Source of the DNA: Simmondsia chinensis
Taxonomy: Eukaryota > Streptophyta > Magnoliopsida > Caryophyllales > Simmondsiaceae
Length of the DNA stretch: 64,000 nt
NCBI GenBank assembly: GCA_018398585.1
Contig: JAGTTD010000003.1
Span: 10,982,637 to 11,046,636, forward strand
Reading direction: 5' to 3'
In this document: one piece after another, positions 1 through 11,171 of the stretch
Layout of the letters: every line of letters starts with the position of its first letter
How positions within the stretch are numbered: the stretch's first letter is position 1
The notes under the pieces: generated by a model
What the model saw: the letters and a program-made list of their open reading frames with translations, nothing else
What the model was told of the DNA's origin: nothing
The model's database searches: none
Position numbers and translations under genes: made by a program

Positions 1-328
1 GTGTGTTATTTAGGACCTGCAAAAAATTCTATCCTTTTATTAAACATTAAGGAAATATTGAAAAATGATTGGGGGCGATTTAGCTTTTTACGTATATAAA
101 TAAACTATATATAATATCCATTATGTATTTTTTTCTCAAATTCATTGGGGACACTTGCCCGCAGTGCTTATACATTGGATCCTCCAATGCCTGGAACTGT
201 ATTTTATAATAAGCATCATGTTAATCTGAAACAAGCAGAACATGGACAACTTAAGCTTAGCATGAAACCATCAGCAACTTTAGTTTGCAATATAGAATAA
301 TGTCAATGAAAACAAAACCAACTGATAC

Positions 329-415
329 CTTGTAAAACAGGTCTTCTACTTCTCTTTCACGAATGTCACCGGGCAGATTACCGACATAGAGAGTCCTGCT
401 TAAGCGGCTACTCAT
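329..415 (-). CDS. SR splicing factor (SR30/SR34-like), first coding exon
   Basis: The minus strand encodes 29 residues starting [20 protein letters not shown] and ending in EDLFYK, followed at once by a GT donor (327-328). This is the start of RRM1 of the SF2/ASF-type plant SR proteins; LYVGNLP is the RNP2 motif. These nuclear proteins bind exonic enhancers and direct splice-site choice, and they normally carry two RRMs and an RS tail. The exon extends to 423, where a tgtag acceptor precedes the ATG by 8 nt, so the start is well placed. The next exon (rest of RRM1) is not visible in 1-328 and must lie left of the window. Splice signals and the separate leader exon suggest a real gene rather than a retrocopy. 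SR30 versus SR34 cannot be decided: the -DLFYK end is closer to SR30, the start is shared. Confidence 0.85.
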
Positions 416-423
416 TGCTGTTT

Positions 424-1547
424 CTACAATAAGATCCAACAAGAAGAGATAAACAACTAGCTCCGCCAAAAAACTGATAAATGGATAATAATACATGAAA
501 GAAAACACCATTACTTGCTAAGTTATATGCGACGCTGAACAATACATAACGGAATACAAGTTAAGTCCCTTTTTGGTCATCAAAGTGGCCAAAAATGGAG
601 ATCAAATCTTAGAAGATTCCGTCATCAACTCCTAACAAAAATCCAACTTGGTCACGCAAGTGTTTAAAATGAACAAATTAGTGCACAAACATTTGACTTG
701 GGCGACCAAAAAGGCAATTAACGGACTACATCAAACACAATGGTTTCAAAAAATCCATTGGAATTCCCAAAACAACCCCGCCCATGTGAACGGAACCAAA
801 AGTTGGCACACAGTTGTTTACAATGTTGGTTCCTTATCTTTTTAAATTTGTTCAAATTAGTTTCACATCTTTTCTTTAGTTCAAATTGGTCCCTCACTTT
901 TATAACTTTGTTCAAAATGGTCCTTCATCTTGTACTGTATGACAAAATTAATCTCCCAAATGGTGACTAGGATTAAGTAAAATTAAATAGATGAGGGGCA
1001 ATTTTATGATAAAATGAAACATTAGGGACCATTTTGAGGGGAAAAAAGGCAGAGAAACCAATTTGAACAGATGAGATACCAATTTGAACAAAATAAAAGA
1101 TGAGAGACCAATTTAAACAAAATTAGAAACATTCAAGACCCATGCTGTAAATGATACAGGTGAAAAAATAGAAGATAAATGGAATCCCACATTGGTAGGC
1201 TAGAAGAGGAAATACCAATTTATATACCTAAAAAGCTACTCCATTCATTGCCAATTGGTTTTGTGATGAAACCTGCTCCGGTATGTAACATGGAAGAACG
1301 AAATTCTCACAATGTTTTAAAGACAACAACTTAGCACAGGAAGGAATCTTCAATTACTTACCAAAACTCGGGTCCCGGGGAGATCTAAACTAATCAACGA
1401 CAACTATCGAAATTTCAGAAGATCTACAAAAACCAAATTGTAAGATTACATCCACCAAAAGAGAAAAGAAAGATCGATAGATGGAAACAATTAACGATTA
1501 CATAGTTTATAGGCTTAATTTGAGAGATTCAGATTGCGCTGCTTTAC
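424..1547 (-). other. 5' UTR intron of the SR gene, with repeat debris
   Basis: The intron is bounded by the donor at 1546-1547 and the acceptor at 424-425. Between about 790 and 1140 it contains loosely inverted copies of a motif like caaattggtccctca / gagaccaatttgaac, suggesting an old foldback or MITE. At about 1175-1290 there is a diverged piece of the TRIM LTR seen intact at 2695-3847 (shared words: aatcccacatt, ttgccaattggtttt, ggtatgtaacatgg). No coding potential is recognised. Confidence 0.45.
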
Positions 1548-1640
1548 CTTATTGATTTGAGAAGTTGATCCCAGAGAGCTTCGGAATTTCTAGGGTTTCG
1601 ATGAATAGACGGAGCGGGTTAGAGAGGCTGATAAGACTAA
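1548..1640 (-). other. Non-coding first exon (5' UTR) of the SR gene
   Basis: Read on the minus strand this stretch holds a GC-richer leader with an AAACCCTAG motif common in plant 5' leaders, and it ends in AATAAG followed by GTAAAG, a strong 5' splice donor (GT at 1546-1547). Spliced to the acceptor at 424-425 it would join the leader to the AAACAGCA-ATG exon. The upstream limit (transcription start) is a guess. Only about 30 bp separate it from the terminal repeat of a MULE that begins at 1671, so any core promoter must lie in that gap or in the transposon. Confidence 0.6.
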
Positions 1641-2694
1641 TTTATACCATTGGTCCCTCAATTTCATTTGGACTTTTTTAGTAAAATGGCACAAAAACCC
1701 AAAAAAAATAATAATAATTAACCTAAAAATAATCTAACTATACTTTAACTTATCAAAAAATAATCTAATTCTATTTTCTAACTAAAAATAATCATACTCT
1801 AAGTTTTCGATCAAAAAATAACCCAAAGGTGTTTAGGTAGCATTTGAATCACACGCACCACCTTTGCAAATATGGGTGAAAATTTTTCACTTTTGATAAA
1901 AAATTAAAAATAAATGGTGTATCACAACACAAAAACATAGCAAAAATATTCCATAGCACAAACAGGGCATATACACTTGACAAAAAAATTGGCCATAAAT
2001 GATTGTTACAAAATCATTGATCAAAAGTCCAAAAAGTAGGCCATAAAAGTCCAAAGAATTCGCATCATAAACTTCAATAACCGATGGCTATAACCAAGCC
2101 CCGTAGTCTAAAGCCCATCAACAATAGAAGTTATATTTCGTTGGGTGCCATCAATCCTTGCCCTTCCATTGAAGCCTTGCATTTACATCAGAAAGAAAGA
2201 AAATAGGCATCAAAGGCAGATAAATTGACAAAATATAAAGACCAAAAAAAACCTAGACTCTTACATAAGTTTCACCGCTAGAGTTGATAACCAAACCCAC
2301 ACAACTAGGTCCTCTAGCACCTCTTCCACCCCTTCCTCCACTACTAGCCCCATTATCTCTACCTCCACCTCCTGCTCTAGTGCCTCCTCTGTGAGCTACT
2401 CCCCTGCCTCCTCTGCAACCTCTATCTCTTCCACCACGACCTCTCTCAGCCCTGGCACTAGCACCCCATGCCATGATTGAATCATGCTCACTGATTGCCT
2501 GTAACAACTAAGTGTACAAAGCTATGTCAAATATAAATGGTAAGTTAATTGAAATATAAATGAGATAAAATTATCTGGGAGCTTGGCATCGTCTCTCGTT
2601 CTGCATCCTTACAACTTAACAAGTTGTGTCCATATTGATGACACTTGGAACACCTTATTTGTACACCTCTCTTGGATAATTTAGTCTTGTCCTT

Positions 2695-3847
2695 TGTTAA
2701 ATTTCATCGGGCCTTTAGGCCTGACCCACGGAGTTGGAACTTACAAGATCCACATATAAGCCCAAGTGGGGTTCCATCCTAAAACCAATTGGCAATTGGT
2801 GGAGTAACCCACTAGGCTTATAAGGTGATCTTTTCTTTCTCTCAACTCCAATGTGGGATTCCACAAGACTCACATGTGGAATCTTCAACACTCCCCCTCA
2901 CATGTGAGTCTGTGATAAATGTACCCCCCCGCCTTTTCCAATCCAATTGGATTCAACAATTAGAATCCCACATTAGAGTTGAGAGAAAGAAGAGATCACC
3001 TTCTAAGCTAAGTGAGTTACTCCACCTATTGCCAATTGGTTTTAGGATGGAACCTTACTTGGGCTTATACGTGGATCTCATGTGTTCCAACTCCGTAGGT
3101 TGGGCCCAAAGGCCCATTGGATATTTAACATGGTATCAGAGCGGGTTGATGATCCTGATTTCTTGTTTGTTGCACCATGTCCTCATGAAGAGGGGTGCAT
3201 TTGAATTTGTTGTACCAAGGGCCTCTCCATTGAATGTTTGATCCAAGTGGGTCGGAGAAGGCGAGAACGTTTATCGTAGACTCACATGTGAGGGGGAGTG
3301 TTGAGACTCCACCTGTGAGCCTAGTAATTAGAATCCCACATTAGATTTGGGAGAAAGAAGAGATCACCTTCTAAGCTAAGTGAGTTACTCCACCTATTGC
3401 CAATTGGTTTTAGGATGGAACCTTACTTGGGCTTATACGTGGATCTCATGTGTTCCAACTCCGTAGGTTGGGCCCAAAGGCCCATTGGATATTTAACAGT
3501 CTGTGACAAACGTACCCCTCGCCTTCTCCGATCCAATTGGATCCAACATACTGGAGAGGCCCTTGGTGCACCAAACACAAATGCACCTCCTCTTCATGAG
3601 GACCATGTGCGACAAACACGAGATTGGGATCAACAACCCGCTCTGATACCATGTTCAATTTCATCGGGCCTTTAGGCCCGACCCACGGAGTTGGAACTTA
3701 CAAGATCCACATATAAGCCCAAGTGGGGTTCCATCCTAAAACCAATTGGCAATAGGTGGAGTAACCCACTAGGCTTATAAGGTGATCTTTTCTTTCTCTC
3801 AACTCCAATGTGGGATTCCACAAGACTCACATGTGGAGTCTTCAACA
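2695..3847 (-). mobile_element. TRIM retrotransposon composite inserted in the MULE transposase
   Basis: Two direct LTRs of equal length (196 bp, 2695-2890 and 3652-3847), in minus orientation, differ at about four positions. They have TGTT..AACA termini. The composite is flanked by a perfect 5-bp target duplication TCCTT (2690-2694 and 3848-3852). On the minus strand the LTR at 3652 is followed by a TGGTATCAGAGC primer-binding site (initiator tRNA-Met type; about 3639-3651), and a polypurine tract (GAGGGGGAG) precedes the other LTR. Between the LTRs lies an inverted second copy (2959-3498). There is no coding capacity, as expected of terminal-repeat retrotransposons in miniature. Confidence 0.85.
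2959..3498 (+). mobile_element. Inverted TRIM copy inside the outer TRIM
   Basis: This plus-strand copy has a 5' LTR lacking its first ~30 bp (2959-3130), a perfect TGGTATCAGAGC primer-binding site (3131-3142), a ~155-bp interior, a polypurine tract (3291-3298) and a full 3' LTR of 200 bp (3299-3498). Instead of a 5-bp duplication, a ~50-bp segment of the outer TRIM's interior (starting gtctgtga, ending attggattcaaca) is present on both sides (about 2908-2958 and 3499-3549). That pattern fits template switching or recombination between inverted cDNA copies better than ordinary integration. Confidence 0.65.
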
Positions 3848-6800
3848 TCCTTCGCCACCAAAGTTTGTCCTTTCCTTTTAACAAGTGGCCTTCTAGGCAT
3901 TTTCCTAACAGGGGGAGGCTTAATTGGCTTTGTGCACTTGTGATCCCAATACTTTTCCAAATTGCAAGGCTTAACAAAGTAAGAATAAATCCCTAGTTGT
4001 GTCTCCTTGTAGCAATCATCGACATAATGCTCAGGTTCTCCTTTAATGTTAAGAATAGCAGCCATAACATGTGGACATGGGATGCCATTGATATCCCATA
4101 GTCTGCATACACAACTTCTAGAAACCAAATCAACAATGTAAGACTCAATCCCTTTTTGCACTTAATGTGAGTTCCCGGTCCTAATGGCAGTATGCTTCAC
4201 ACTTTGAGACATGGATTGGTTTAGTCTATCTTGAATCCTAGGCATCAAAACCCCTTTGATAATCCTCAACCGCCTTCCTCTTCATGATCCTCTCCACACA
4301 GTATGTCCTAATAGTTTCAAACATGGTGACACAGGCTTATCTCTAGCATGAAGTATGTGGCCATTGAATGATTCACAAGTATTATTGTCAATAGCATCAC
4401 ATTTGGTGTCTTCCCTAAAATAAGCACTACACCAGTGCTTGGGCATCCAATTCATGGCTTCCTCATCAAATCCTGCCATTTATCCTAAGGCCTCATCTAG
4501 TTGTGTCTTAGTGGTTGATTTAACACACTTCCAAAATGTAGCCTTGTAAGTCAAACCCTTATATTTTTTGCTAAAATTAGCCCATATGTGCACTGCCCAA
4601 TTTTTATGCTCTGCATTAGGGACTAACTGTCCCAATGCCTTCAACAAACCCTAAAACAAAAGGAAGAATGTAATTGTTAACACTATAAATAAAAGGAATA
4701 TTGTAATTAACATTGTAATCATCAAGAGAAAGAACGAAAATACCTAAATTACCTTCTGTTGATCAGAAAGGAAGACAAAGCCACTCCCATTATCAATGCC
4801 AAGATCATTCTTCAACAAGCTAACAAACCAACCCCATGAATCTACATTTTCCACCTCCACCAAAGCCCATGTAATAGGCCACATATGGTTATTAGCATCC
4901 CTTCCAACGGCACATAGCAACTACGCCTTAGTAGACCCTTTCAAGAAACATCCATCCATGCCTATAATCTTCCGACATCCCCCTAGAAACCCATCCTTAC
5001 AGGCCTTCATACACATAGACATCCTCTTGAAGACTCTAGGTGAATCCTCATATTTTTTATCACACATGATCTTCACTGTAGAACCAGGGTTTTGCTTCAT
5101 CACCTCCCCTGCATAACCATCTAACTTTTTAAATTAATTCTTAAAGGAACCCTGGATCTTCTTTAAGGCCAACTTCTTTGCATTCCTACACACCACTTCA
5201 GAAACCGACACACCCCCTGCATCCAATATTATCTTCTGCAACTCCTTGGCCTTAATCTGAGCATTAATCTTGTGTGCAAACTTCCTAGCAACCCATTGAT
5301 AAGTAACAGGTGGATGTTGAGTGGTAAGTGTGCATGTATGGTGACTAATGAATGCCTTAATCTACCATGAAATTTTATCCTGCATTTGGGAAGCTCAAAC
5401 ATACCAACTACACTTAGCTTTAGACGTATCAAGAACCCCCTGTTGTTTCTTATTCTTCACTACCCCACTAACTCTAGCTTGCCCAGACTCTCTTGGCCCA
5501 TGCCCTATTTCACCTCCCTGCCCTACTTCACCCAATGTCTAACTTGTGACTCCTCCCCTTTCTTTGCCTTTTTTTCTTTTGGATAAACGCCACACCTAGC
5601 TTGCACCTTATTTTTTTCCAGAGAATGTAAAACTAATCTTGAATCCATGTGCAATTGAATAGTCGGTGACAGCATCCCTAAATTGTTTCTTGGACGCAAA
5701 CTTGTGACCAACATCAAATCTAAGAAGGAAATCAGGGACAATGGGATTGAATTGAGAATAGTTTTTGAGAGGATGTGCAACTTTTTTCTTCCCCTTGATA
5801 TTGATTTCCTCATCCTCTCCATCATCAACATTAATAGGGGAGGGGGGACATAACCATAATAGTCATCAACTCTATTTGCGCATGGCCTGAATAAAGGAAA
5901 ATCAAACAGTGAAAATATGCTATGAGGTGATGTCGAAGGTCCTACAATAGGGGGTCAGGAAAAGGAGGAGGGTTTTCTATTGTTGGATTGTTCATCAACC
6001 TTTTTGCTACTCTTTCATAAGGAACCTCTTCTTAATAGCGTCAACTAATTCATTATCAACATCTGAATTAATTTCAGCATCAACCTAAGCTCCACCAACA
6101 CAATCCTCATCATCACTATCAATCTTTTCCACTAATCCCATATCAACTTCATAGGCATCATCCCTAACCTTGGTTTCCCTACCACTGTCCTCATCCCCCA
6201 CCTCAACAACCTCCTCAATGTCTTCATCTTCTAAGGAGTCCTCTAAATAATCCTCCTTTAACGAATTCCCCTGTAAATGAACATCCTCTTCTAAGGCATC
6301 TTCATGCCAAACTTCATTGACTATAATACGTGAAATCCCCACCACCTCTAGTTTATCACTACCCACATTATTTGAATCCATTTGAGATGCTTCCCTCATC
6401 ACATAGTCTAAGAAATCATCCCCAATAGTTGTCCCATGATCGACAAAGATGTTAGCTACCCCACATTTGCTAGCCTCATTTGTTAAAACATGACAACCGG
6501 TATCATACTTCAATGCCCTAAAAGCACCATCAAAGGACCTATATAACAACTTGCTAAATTCAGGGTATCCAAGGCTACCCACAATCTTCATGAGCGCAAA
6601 AAAAGAGAGGTAATCAACATTGTACTTATCTCTCACATGCACCTTCCCACCATGATAATCAATCCCATTAAAAACCTGGCATAGTGTATATTCAGTATTA
6701 TATTGGCAAAATCACCCATATATCCTGCAAATTGCAAATAAATAAGTAAATAATATAAAATAAACTAAAATTGTACATTACAATATTTTTTGTGAAATAT

Positions 6801-7749
6801 AATGAGATGCTACTATTGTATATCTTTAACACTCATTCAACCCAAATAAGAGAGAGGGAGGGGGAGGGAGAGGTTTGAGTGCATATTAACCGGATCATGT
6901 ACCCCAAGTACTCACCACTGGTGCTGCTGTGACGGTAATGCCTCGCGGACTTGTATTTGTGGGTTTTGGGCTGGTGGTTTCTGGGGTGGGAAGTGGAAAA
7001 GGTTGTATTTGTGGGTTTTGGCGTGCGAGGTGGAAAAGGCGGGGAATTGAGGAAAGAAACCTGAGCAAGCAAAAAATTCGTTGAAGCGAAATGCATGGCC
7101 GAAGCGTCAAACCACGTGCCACCGATTCAATAATTTCTAAATAAAAAATTTTAAAGCTAGGTTACTTTTTAGTAGAAAAATTAAAGTTCGATTATTTTTT
7201 GATCAAAAAACTTAGAGGTAGGTTATTTTTTGGTTAAAAAATAGAGTTGGGTTATTTTTTTGGTGAATTGAGGTATAATTGGGTTACTTTTAAGTTAATT
7301 GTTGCAAAAAAAATTAGCAAATTTGAAAAAATATTTAGCAAAATGGCAGACTTTACTATTTAAAATCTGTTGCACGTCATTTCGGATAGATTACAAGAAG
7401 GTATTGTATGTTACACAACGTTCAAGTCGTTGTGCAACAAGGGTGCATGACGTTTGAGATGTGCACCCAAGTGCATTGTTGCACGACAATTCTCAAGTCA
7501 TGCAACAATGCACATTTATATATATATATATATATATTTTTTTTAAGTATTATAGCATTAAAACTAAAAGAAATTTATTAAAGTACCTTTTTAATTTAAA
7601 ATAATTTTTAAATTTATAATTTAAATTATTAAATACATGTATCTTTTTAAATTAAAAGGTATATGCATATTATTATGTGAACCATTAATAAAGAAGATAT
7701 AAATGAGGAACACATTTAAATTAGGAGATAGTAATATATATATTATTAA

Positions 7750-7845
7750 ATGAAGAACACATTCAGGATAGCACCCTAAAGGAAAAAGGTTGTATACATC
7801 CACCTCCCCAGATCCTTCTTATGCAGGAGCCCTTATGGTACTGTG
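7750..7845 (+). repeat. Diverged Angio-type SINE 3' fragment
   Basis: The stretch contains tagcaccctaaagg, gttgtatacatcc, ccccagatcc and gcaggagccctta in the order found in the body of the SINEs at 45707 and 56176 (aggttaacaccctgaagg, ggctgcgtacatcc, gcgggagccctt). The 5' head is missing. It lies inside the MULE at 1671-8378. Confidence 0.5.
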
Positions 7846-8385
7846 ATGATTGTTGTTGTTGCTGTCATACAGGAACTTTGATATCACAATACTATTAATA
7901 AGGAAGATATAAATAAGGAGATTGTGATATTTTCAACAAAAAATACGAGTTTGCAGTATTTGTATATTATTATTTGAGCTATTTTATTAGATACATGTAA
8001 CTCAAAAACTACAAAAATCAGTTCATATAGTTTATAAACTAATATATAATTTTAAAAAAATCAAAAAGAAACCTAACTAATATAATTATTTATTAGTTAT
8101 AAACTATATATCTAATAAAATAGCTAAAATAATGATATAATACTTAAAAAATAAAAACGATAAAAATATATATAAATGTGCATTGTTGCACGACTTGGGA
8201 ATTGTCGTGCAACAATGCATTTGGGTGCACGGCATCTCATACGTCATGCATGTAATCCATCCGAAATGGCATGCAACGGGTTGTGAACAATAAAGTGTGT
8301 TATTTTGCTAAATATTTTTCCAACTATGTCAATTTGCTAAATTTCTTTTTGCTTTTGTGCCATTTTGCTAAAAAAGTCTTTTTTT

Positions 8386-9696
8386 AGGGCAAAATACAGT
8401 AAGATCTCCTGAACTTTGTAATTAATCACAACATACCCTCTGCACTTTTAATTTTGAAAAATAGTCCAATGAACTTTAAAATTAAACACAACACACCCCT
8501 TATACTTTTAATTTTAAAAAATAGCCTCTTGAACTTTATAAATTAATACAACACACCCATTACATTTTTAATTTTATAAAATAGCCTCCAGAACTTTATT
8601 ATTATACACAACTCACCCCCTGTACTTTGTTACTAAACATAGCACATTACTTAAGCATTCATAAAATTTAAAATAATAAAGTATGAAATTAAAAATTTTG
8701 AATAAATTATTTTTTTGATGAAAATTTTGAATAAATTATGAAAAATATATTTTTAAAAAAAATATGAAAAAATGTTATATTAATTTTAAATTTTATTTTT
8801 CCATATTTTTAAAAATTATTTATTTTAGTTTTTATTTTAAAATTTTTAATTTATTATATTTTTTTAGTTTTAAATTTTTAATCTGATTTCAGAATTTATT
8901 TTTTAGAAACATTATTATATTTTCTCTTATAGCATTTTTTATTAAAATTTAAAAAATATTTTAATATCTTCTAAATTTATAATTTTTTTACTATATTAAT
9001 TAAATAATTATTTTTTTGTAAATATCAAAAAATCCTCTTCTCTTTTATCTATAAATATAAAGTTCATATATTTTGTCTAAAAATATAATTTTCTATCTTT
9101 TATATAAAACTAAAAAAAAATCTCTCATTTTCAATTTGATATAAAGCTCTTATCTTTCGTTTAAAAATATAAATTACTATATTTTTATGAAACTAAAAAA
9201 TCCCTTATTTTTAATTTACTAGATTTTTTATTTTAAATTTATTATTCTAATTTTTATTAAAGTTATAAAATATTACTATGTATTTTTAAAATTTTTATAA
9301 AATATTTTTCATAATTTGTCTTAAAATTTTAGATTTCGTATATTTTTAAAATTTTAAATTTATTAATGTTTAAGGAATGAGTTATGTTTATTAATAAAAT
9401 TCGGGGGTAAATTGTGTATAATAACAAAGTTGAGGGGCCTATTTTATGAAATTAAAAGTGCATGAGGTGTGTTTTGTATAATGACAAAGTTCAGGGGGCT
9501 ATTTTACGAAATTGAAAGTGTATGGGATGTGTTATATTAATTTGCAAAGTTCAGGGGGCTATTTTATGAAATTAAAAGTGTAGGATGTGTTGTGTTAATT
9601 TGCAAAGTTCAGGGGGCTAGTTTATGAAATTGAAATTGCAAGGGGTGTGTTGTGCTTAATTGCAAAGTTTAAGGGGTCTCACTGCATTTTGTCCCT
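8386..9696. mobile_element. Long-TIR element with tandemly repeated arms
   Basis: The ends are AGGGCAAAATACAGTAAGAT and, inverted, AGGGACAAAATGCAGTGAGA. Each arm (8386-8650 and 9365-9696) is four to five copies of a ~60-bp unit built on gaactttg..taattaa.cacaacacacc.c..tacttttaattttaaaaaatagcctc (left) or its complement (right). The middle is almost pure AT with no coding potential. It starts eight bases after the right end of the neighbouring MULE. The superfamily is uncertain; terminal repeats this long and internally repeated suggest a Mutator-like or foldback element. Confidence 0.55.
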
Positions 9697-10100
9697 TGTA
9701 TTATTTTGTTCATTTTGATCCTTTTTTTAAAAAAAAAAATTGGTGCTTCAAATTTTATTTTTTAACGAATTTAGTCTTCCATTTATTTATTTGTGACATG
9801 TTAGTCACCTTGCCACATTGCACCACATAAGGAAAAAAAATTTAATATTAATATTTACTATTGTCAAACCAAAAAATAATTCAAATTTTTTCTTCCATCT
9901 CAAGTTTTTTAGCAAAATGGCATGGTTTTTAAAAAATTATAGCAAAGTGGCATACCTCGGAAAATATTTAGCAAAATGACACAGTTTATTGTTCACTTAT
10001 CTTTGCACACCTCTTCAAACGGCTTACAAGCTACAACAAGTTGGAGAACGTTGCACAACGTTACAAACGCTGATTCAAGCTAAAGTATGATTGGGGGTAT

Positions 10101-10676
10101 TGATACAAATATTCCTGAGTCTATGTTATGATCCAAGAATCCGAGGCATGAGCTGAGGGTGGTTGTGTTGCTGTCCTGCTGCTATGTTGCTGTTGTGTGC
10201 TGCGTTGGTGGCTGTCTTGCAGCCATTTAATGATCATTTAGTGTAGGGAAGTTGTATTAGCTTGTTGATATTGTAACTATAATGAGTCTTGATGTAATTA
10301 GTTGCATAAGTCTCTTGTTAAGTCATGTAATAAGTGAACTCTAGTGTCATGAAGCCTAGGTGGTCATTGGCCGGTCAAGGTTGGCGGCTAATTAGTTAGG
10401 TGGCGGGAAAGTCAGTTAGGCCATGGTTCCAAATGCATTGTATCTCTAGATATTTTTAGTCTTAAGCCATCCTAGGAGGAAGTAGTATAAATAGATGGCT
10501 TTAGCTTGTAATCCTTAACAATTTTGATAAATGAACTTGATATCTTTGATATCCCTCTCTACTTCTCATCTACTTTCCCTTCGTATCCCATCTCAACTCT
10601 ATATTCTCTTCTCATCTCATACTCTCTCTATCCCAACCAAGGTTGAGGTTCAAGAGCAATCTCCCAAACCTTAACA
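10101..10676 (+). mobile_element. LTR (truncated 3' end of an LTR retrotransposon)
   Basis: TGATACAAATATTCC..CTTAACA begins directly after a polypurine-like tract (attgggggta) and carries a promoter-like tataaata at about 10492. There is no 5-bp duplication, and the sequence upstream ends after ~15 bp of interior, so this is a 3' LTR left after loss of the rest. It lies inside the MULE at 9902-12695. Confidence 0.55.
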
Positions 10677-10778
10677 GTCTAATCCCCAAGTCGCTTAGAT
10701 GTCTGCCACGTGTCCCGATGAGGTGGCATGTTTATCATCTCACATAGCTTTTGTTATAAATAGGGGGGTAGGATTTTA

Positions 10779-11171
10779 CCCCCTGTTTGGCAATAGGGTA
10801 ATGGGGGGTAAATTGTTACCCCCATTTGGCAAAACATAAAGAGGGGTAAAGGAGGGTAATGGGGGGTAAAGGAGAGTAAGTTTTTACCTCTTATTACCCT
10901 CCTTTACCCCCATTTTCTTTAACCCTCAAATTGGGAGGTAAAGGGGGGTAAGATAAATTTTTAAAAAAATTTGGACTCTTTTACCCTTATTTTAACTATA
11001 ATTCTATTTACCCTTACCCCTTTACCCAATTGCTAAACAAGGTTAACTCGTTTACTCTTCTTTACCCTTACCCCTCTTATTTTGACATATTCAAACAAGG
11101 GTAGGATCTTACCTTATCCTCCCCCTCTTTACCCCTGTTTACCCTCCTTTATCCAGTTGCCAAACAAAGCA
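10779..11171. mobile_element. MITE, Tourist/PIF-Harbinger candidate
   Basis: The 393-bp element is rich in ggggtaaa/tttacccc and ends in CCCCCTGTTTGGC and, inverted, TGCTTTGTTTGGC, with a TTA duplication on each side (10776-10778 and 11172-11174). TTA duplication and small size fit PIF/Harbinger MITEs. The internal ggggtaa repeats are inverted around about 10890, so a transcript could fold extensively. Confidence 0.55.

Larger units (their letters stand above)
2253..6680 (-). pseudogene. MuDR-type MULE transposase, broken
   Basis: Pieces of a MuDR-family transposase follow in order on the minus strand. The N-terminal region (6085-6680) has DYHGGKV and LSFFALMKIVGSLGYP and then an acidic stretch. 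The MuDR DNA-binding domain near 5570-5720 has FASKKQFRDAVTDYSIAHGF and is broken by a frameshift. The DDE domain near 4780-5100 has the first catalytic Asp in GMDGCFLKG. The region at 4282-4479 has DNNTCESFNGH, and a SWIM zinc finger at about 4070-4122 reads CVC...CPH. A CX2CX4HX4C zinc knuckle lies at about 2595-2640 and a Gly/Arg-rich tail at 2253-2507. An in-frame stop follows the DDE aspartate by a few codons (about 4921). The TRIM composite at 2695-3847 separates the SWIM domain from the knuckle. The enzyme would have been a nuclear cut-and-paste transposase; it cannot be active now. Confidence 0.85.
1710..7305 (-). mobile_element. Inner MULE (MULE-A) with tandem-repeat TIRs and a transposase gene
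   Basis: The element is bounded by inverted arms built from imperfect 25-35 bp repeats of aaaaataacccaactcta and its complement (1710-1830 and 7145-7305). Both flanks show aaaaaaaat (1701-1709 and 7306-7314), compatible with a 9-bp MULE target duplication but low in complexity. It sits inside the left arm of the MULE at 1671-8378. The interior holds a decayed transposase gene on the minus strand plus the TRIM composite at 2695-3847. Two short relatives with the same arms but no coding region lie at 36632-37905 and 52518-53328, so this looks like the formerly autonomous member of that family. Confidence 0.7.
1671..8378. mobile_element. Outer MULE (MULE-D), 5' end next to the SR gene
   Basis: The ends are GACTTTTTTAGTAAAATGGC at 1671 and its inverted counterpart, ending taaaaaagtc, at 8378. 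The right arm (about 7306-7530 and 8165-8378) carries words such as ttagcaaaatggca, attgttgcacgac and caacaatgcacattta in inverted orientation, giving a TIR of about 200 bp. The same terminal words occur in the elements at 9902-12695, 14384-15466, 46496-52235 and 54952-55791, so this is one family. The left arm was cut by insertion of the MULE at 1710-7305. Without that insertion the element is about 1.1 kb and non-autonomous. No convincing target duplication is seen (tttcatttg versus tttttttag). Confidence 0.65.

Noticed and set aside
2908..3549. Inverted TRIM words as a CRISPR-like or satellite array
   Set aside because: Explained by two LTR retrotransposon copies in opposite orientation with primer-binding sites and polypurine tracts.
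7518..7541. (ta)n runs here and near 58180, 62480 and 62915 as features
   Set aside because: Ordinary microsatellites in AT-rich plant DNA with no sign of function.
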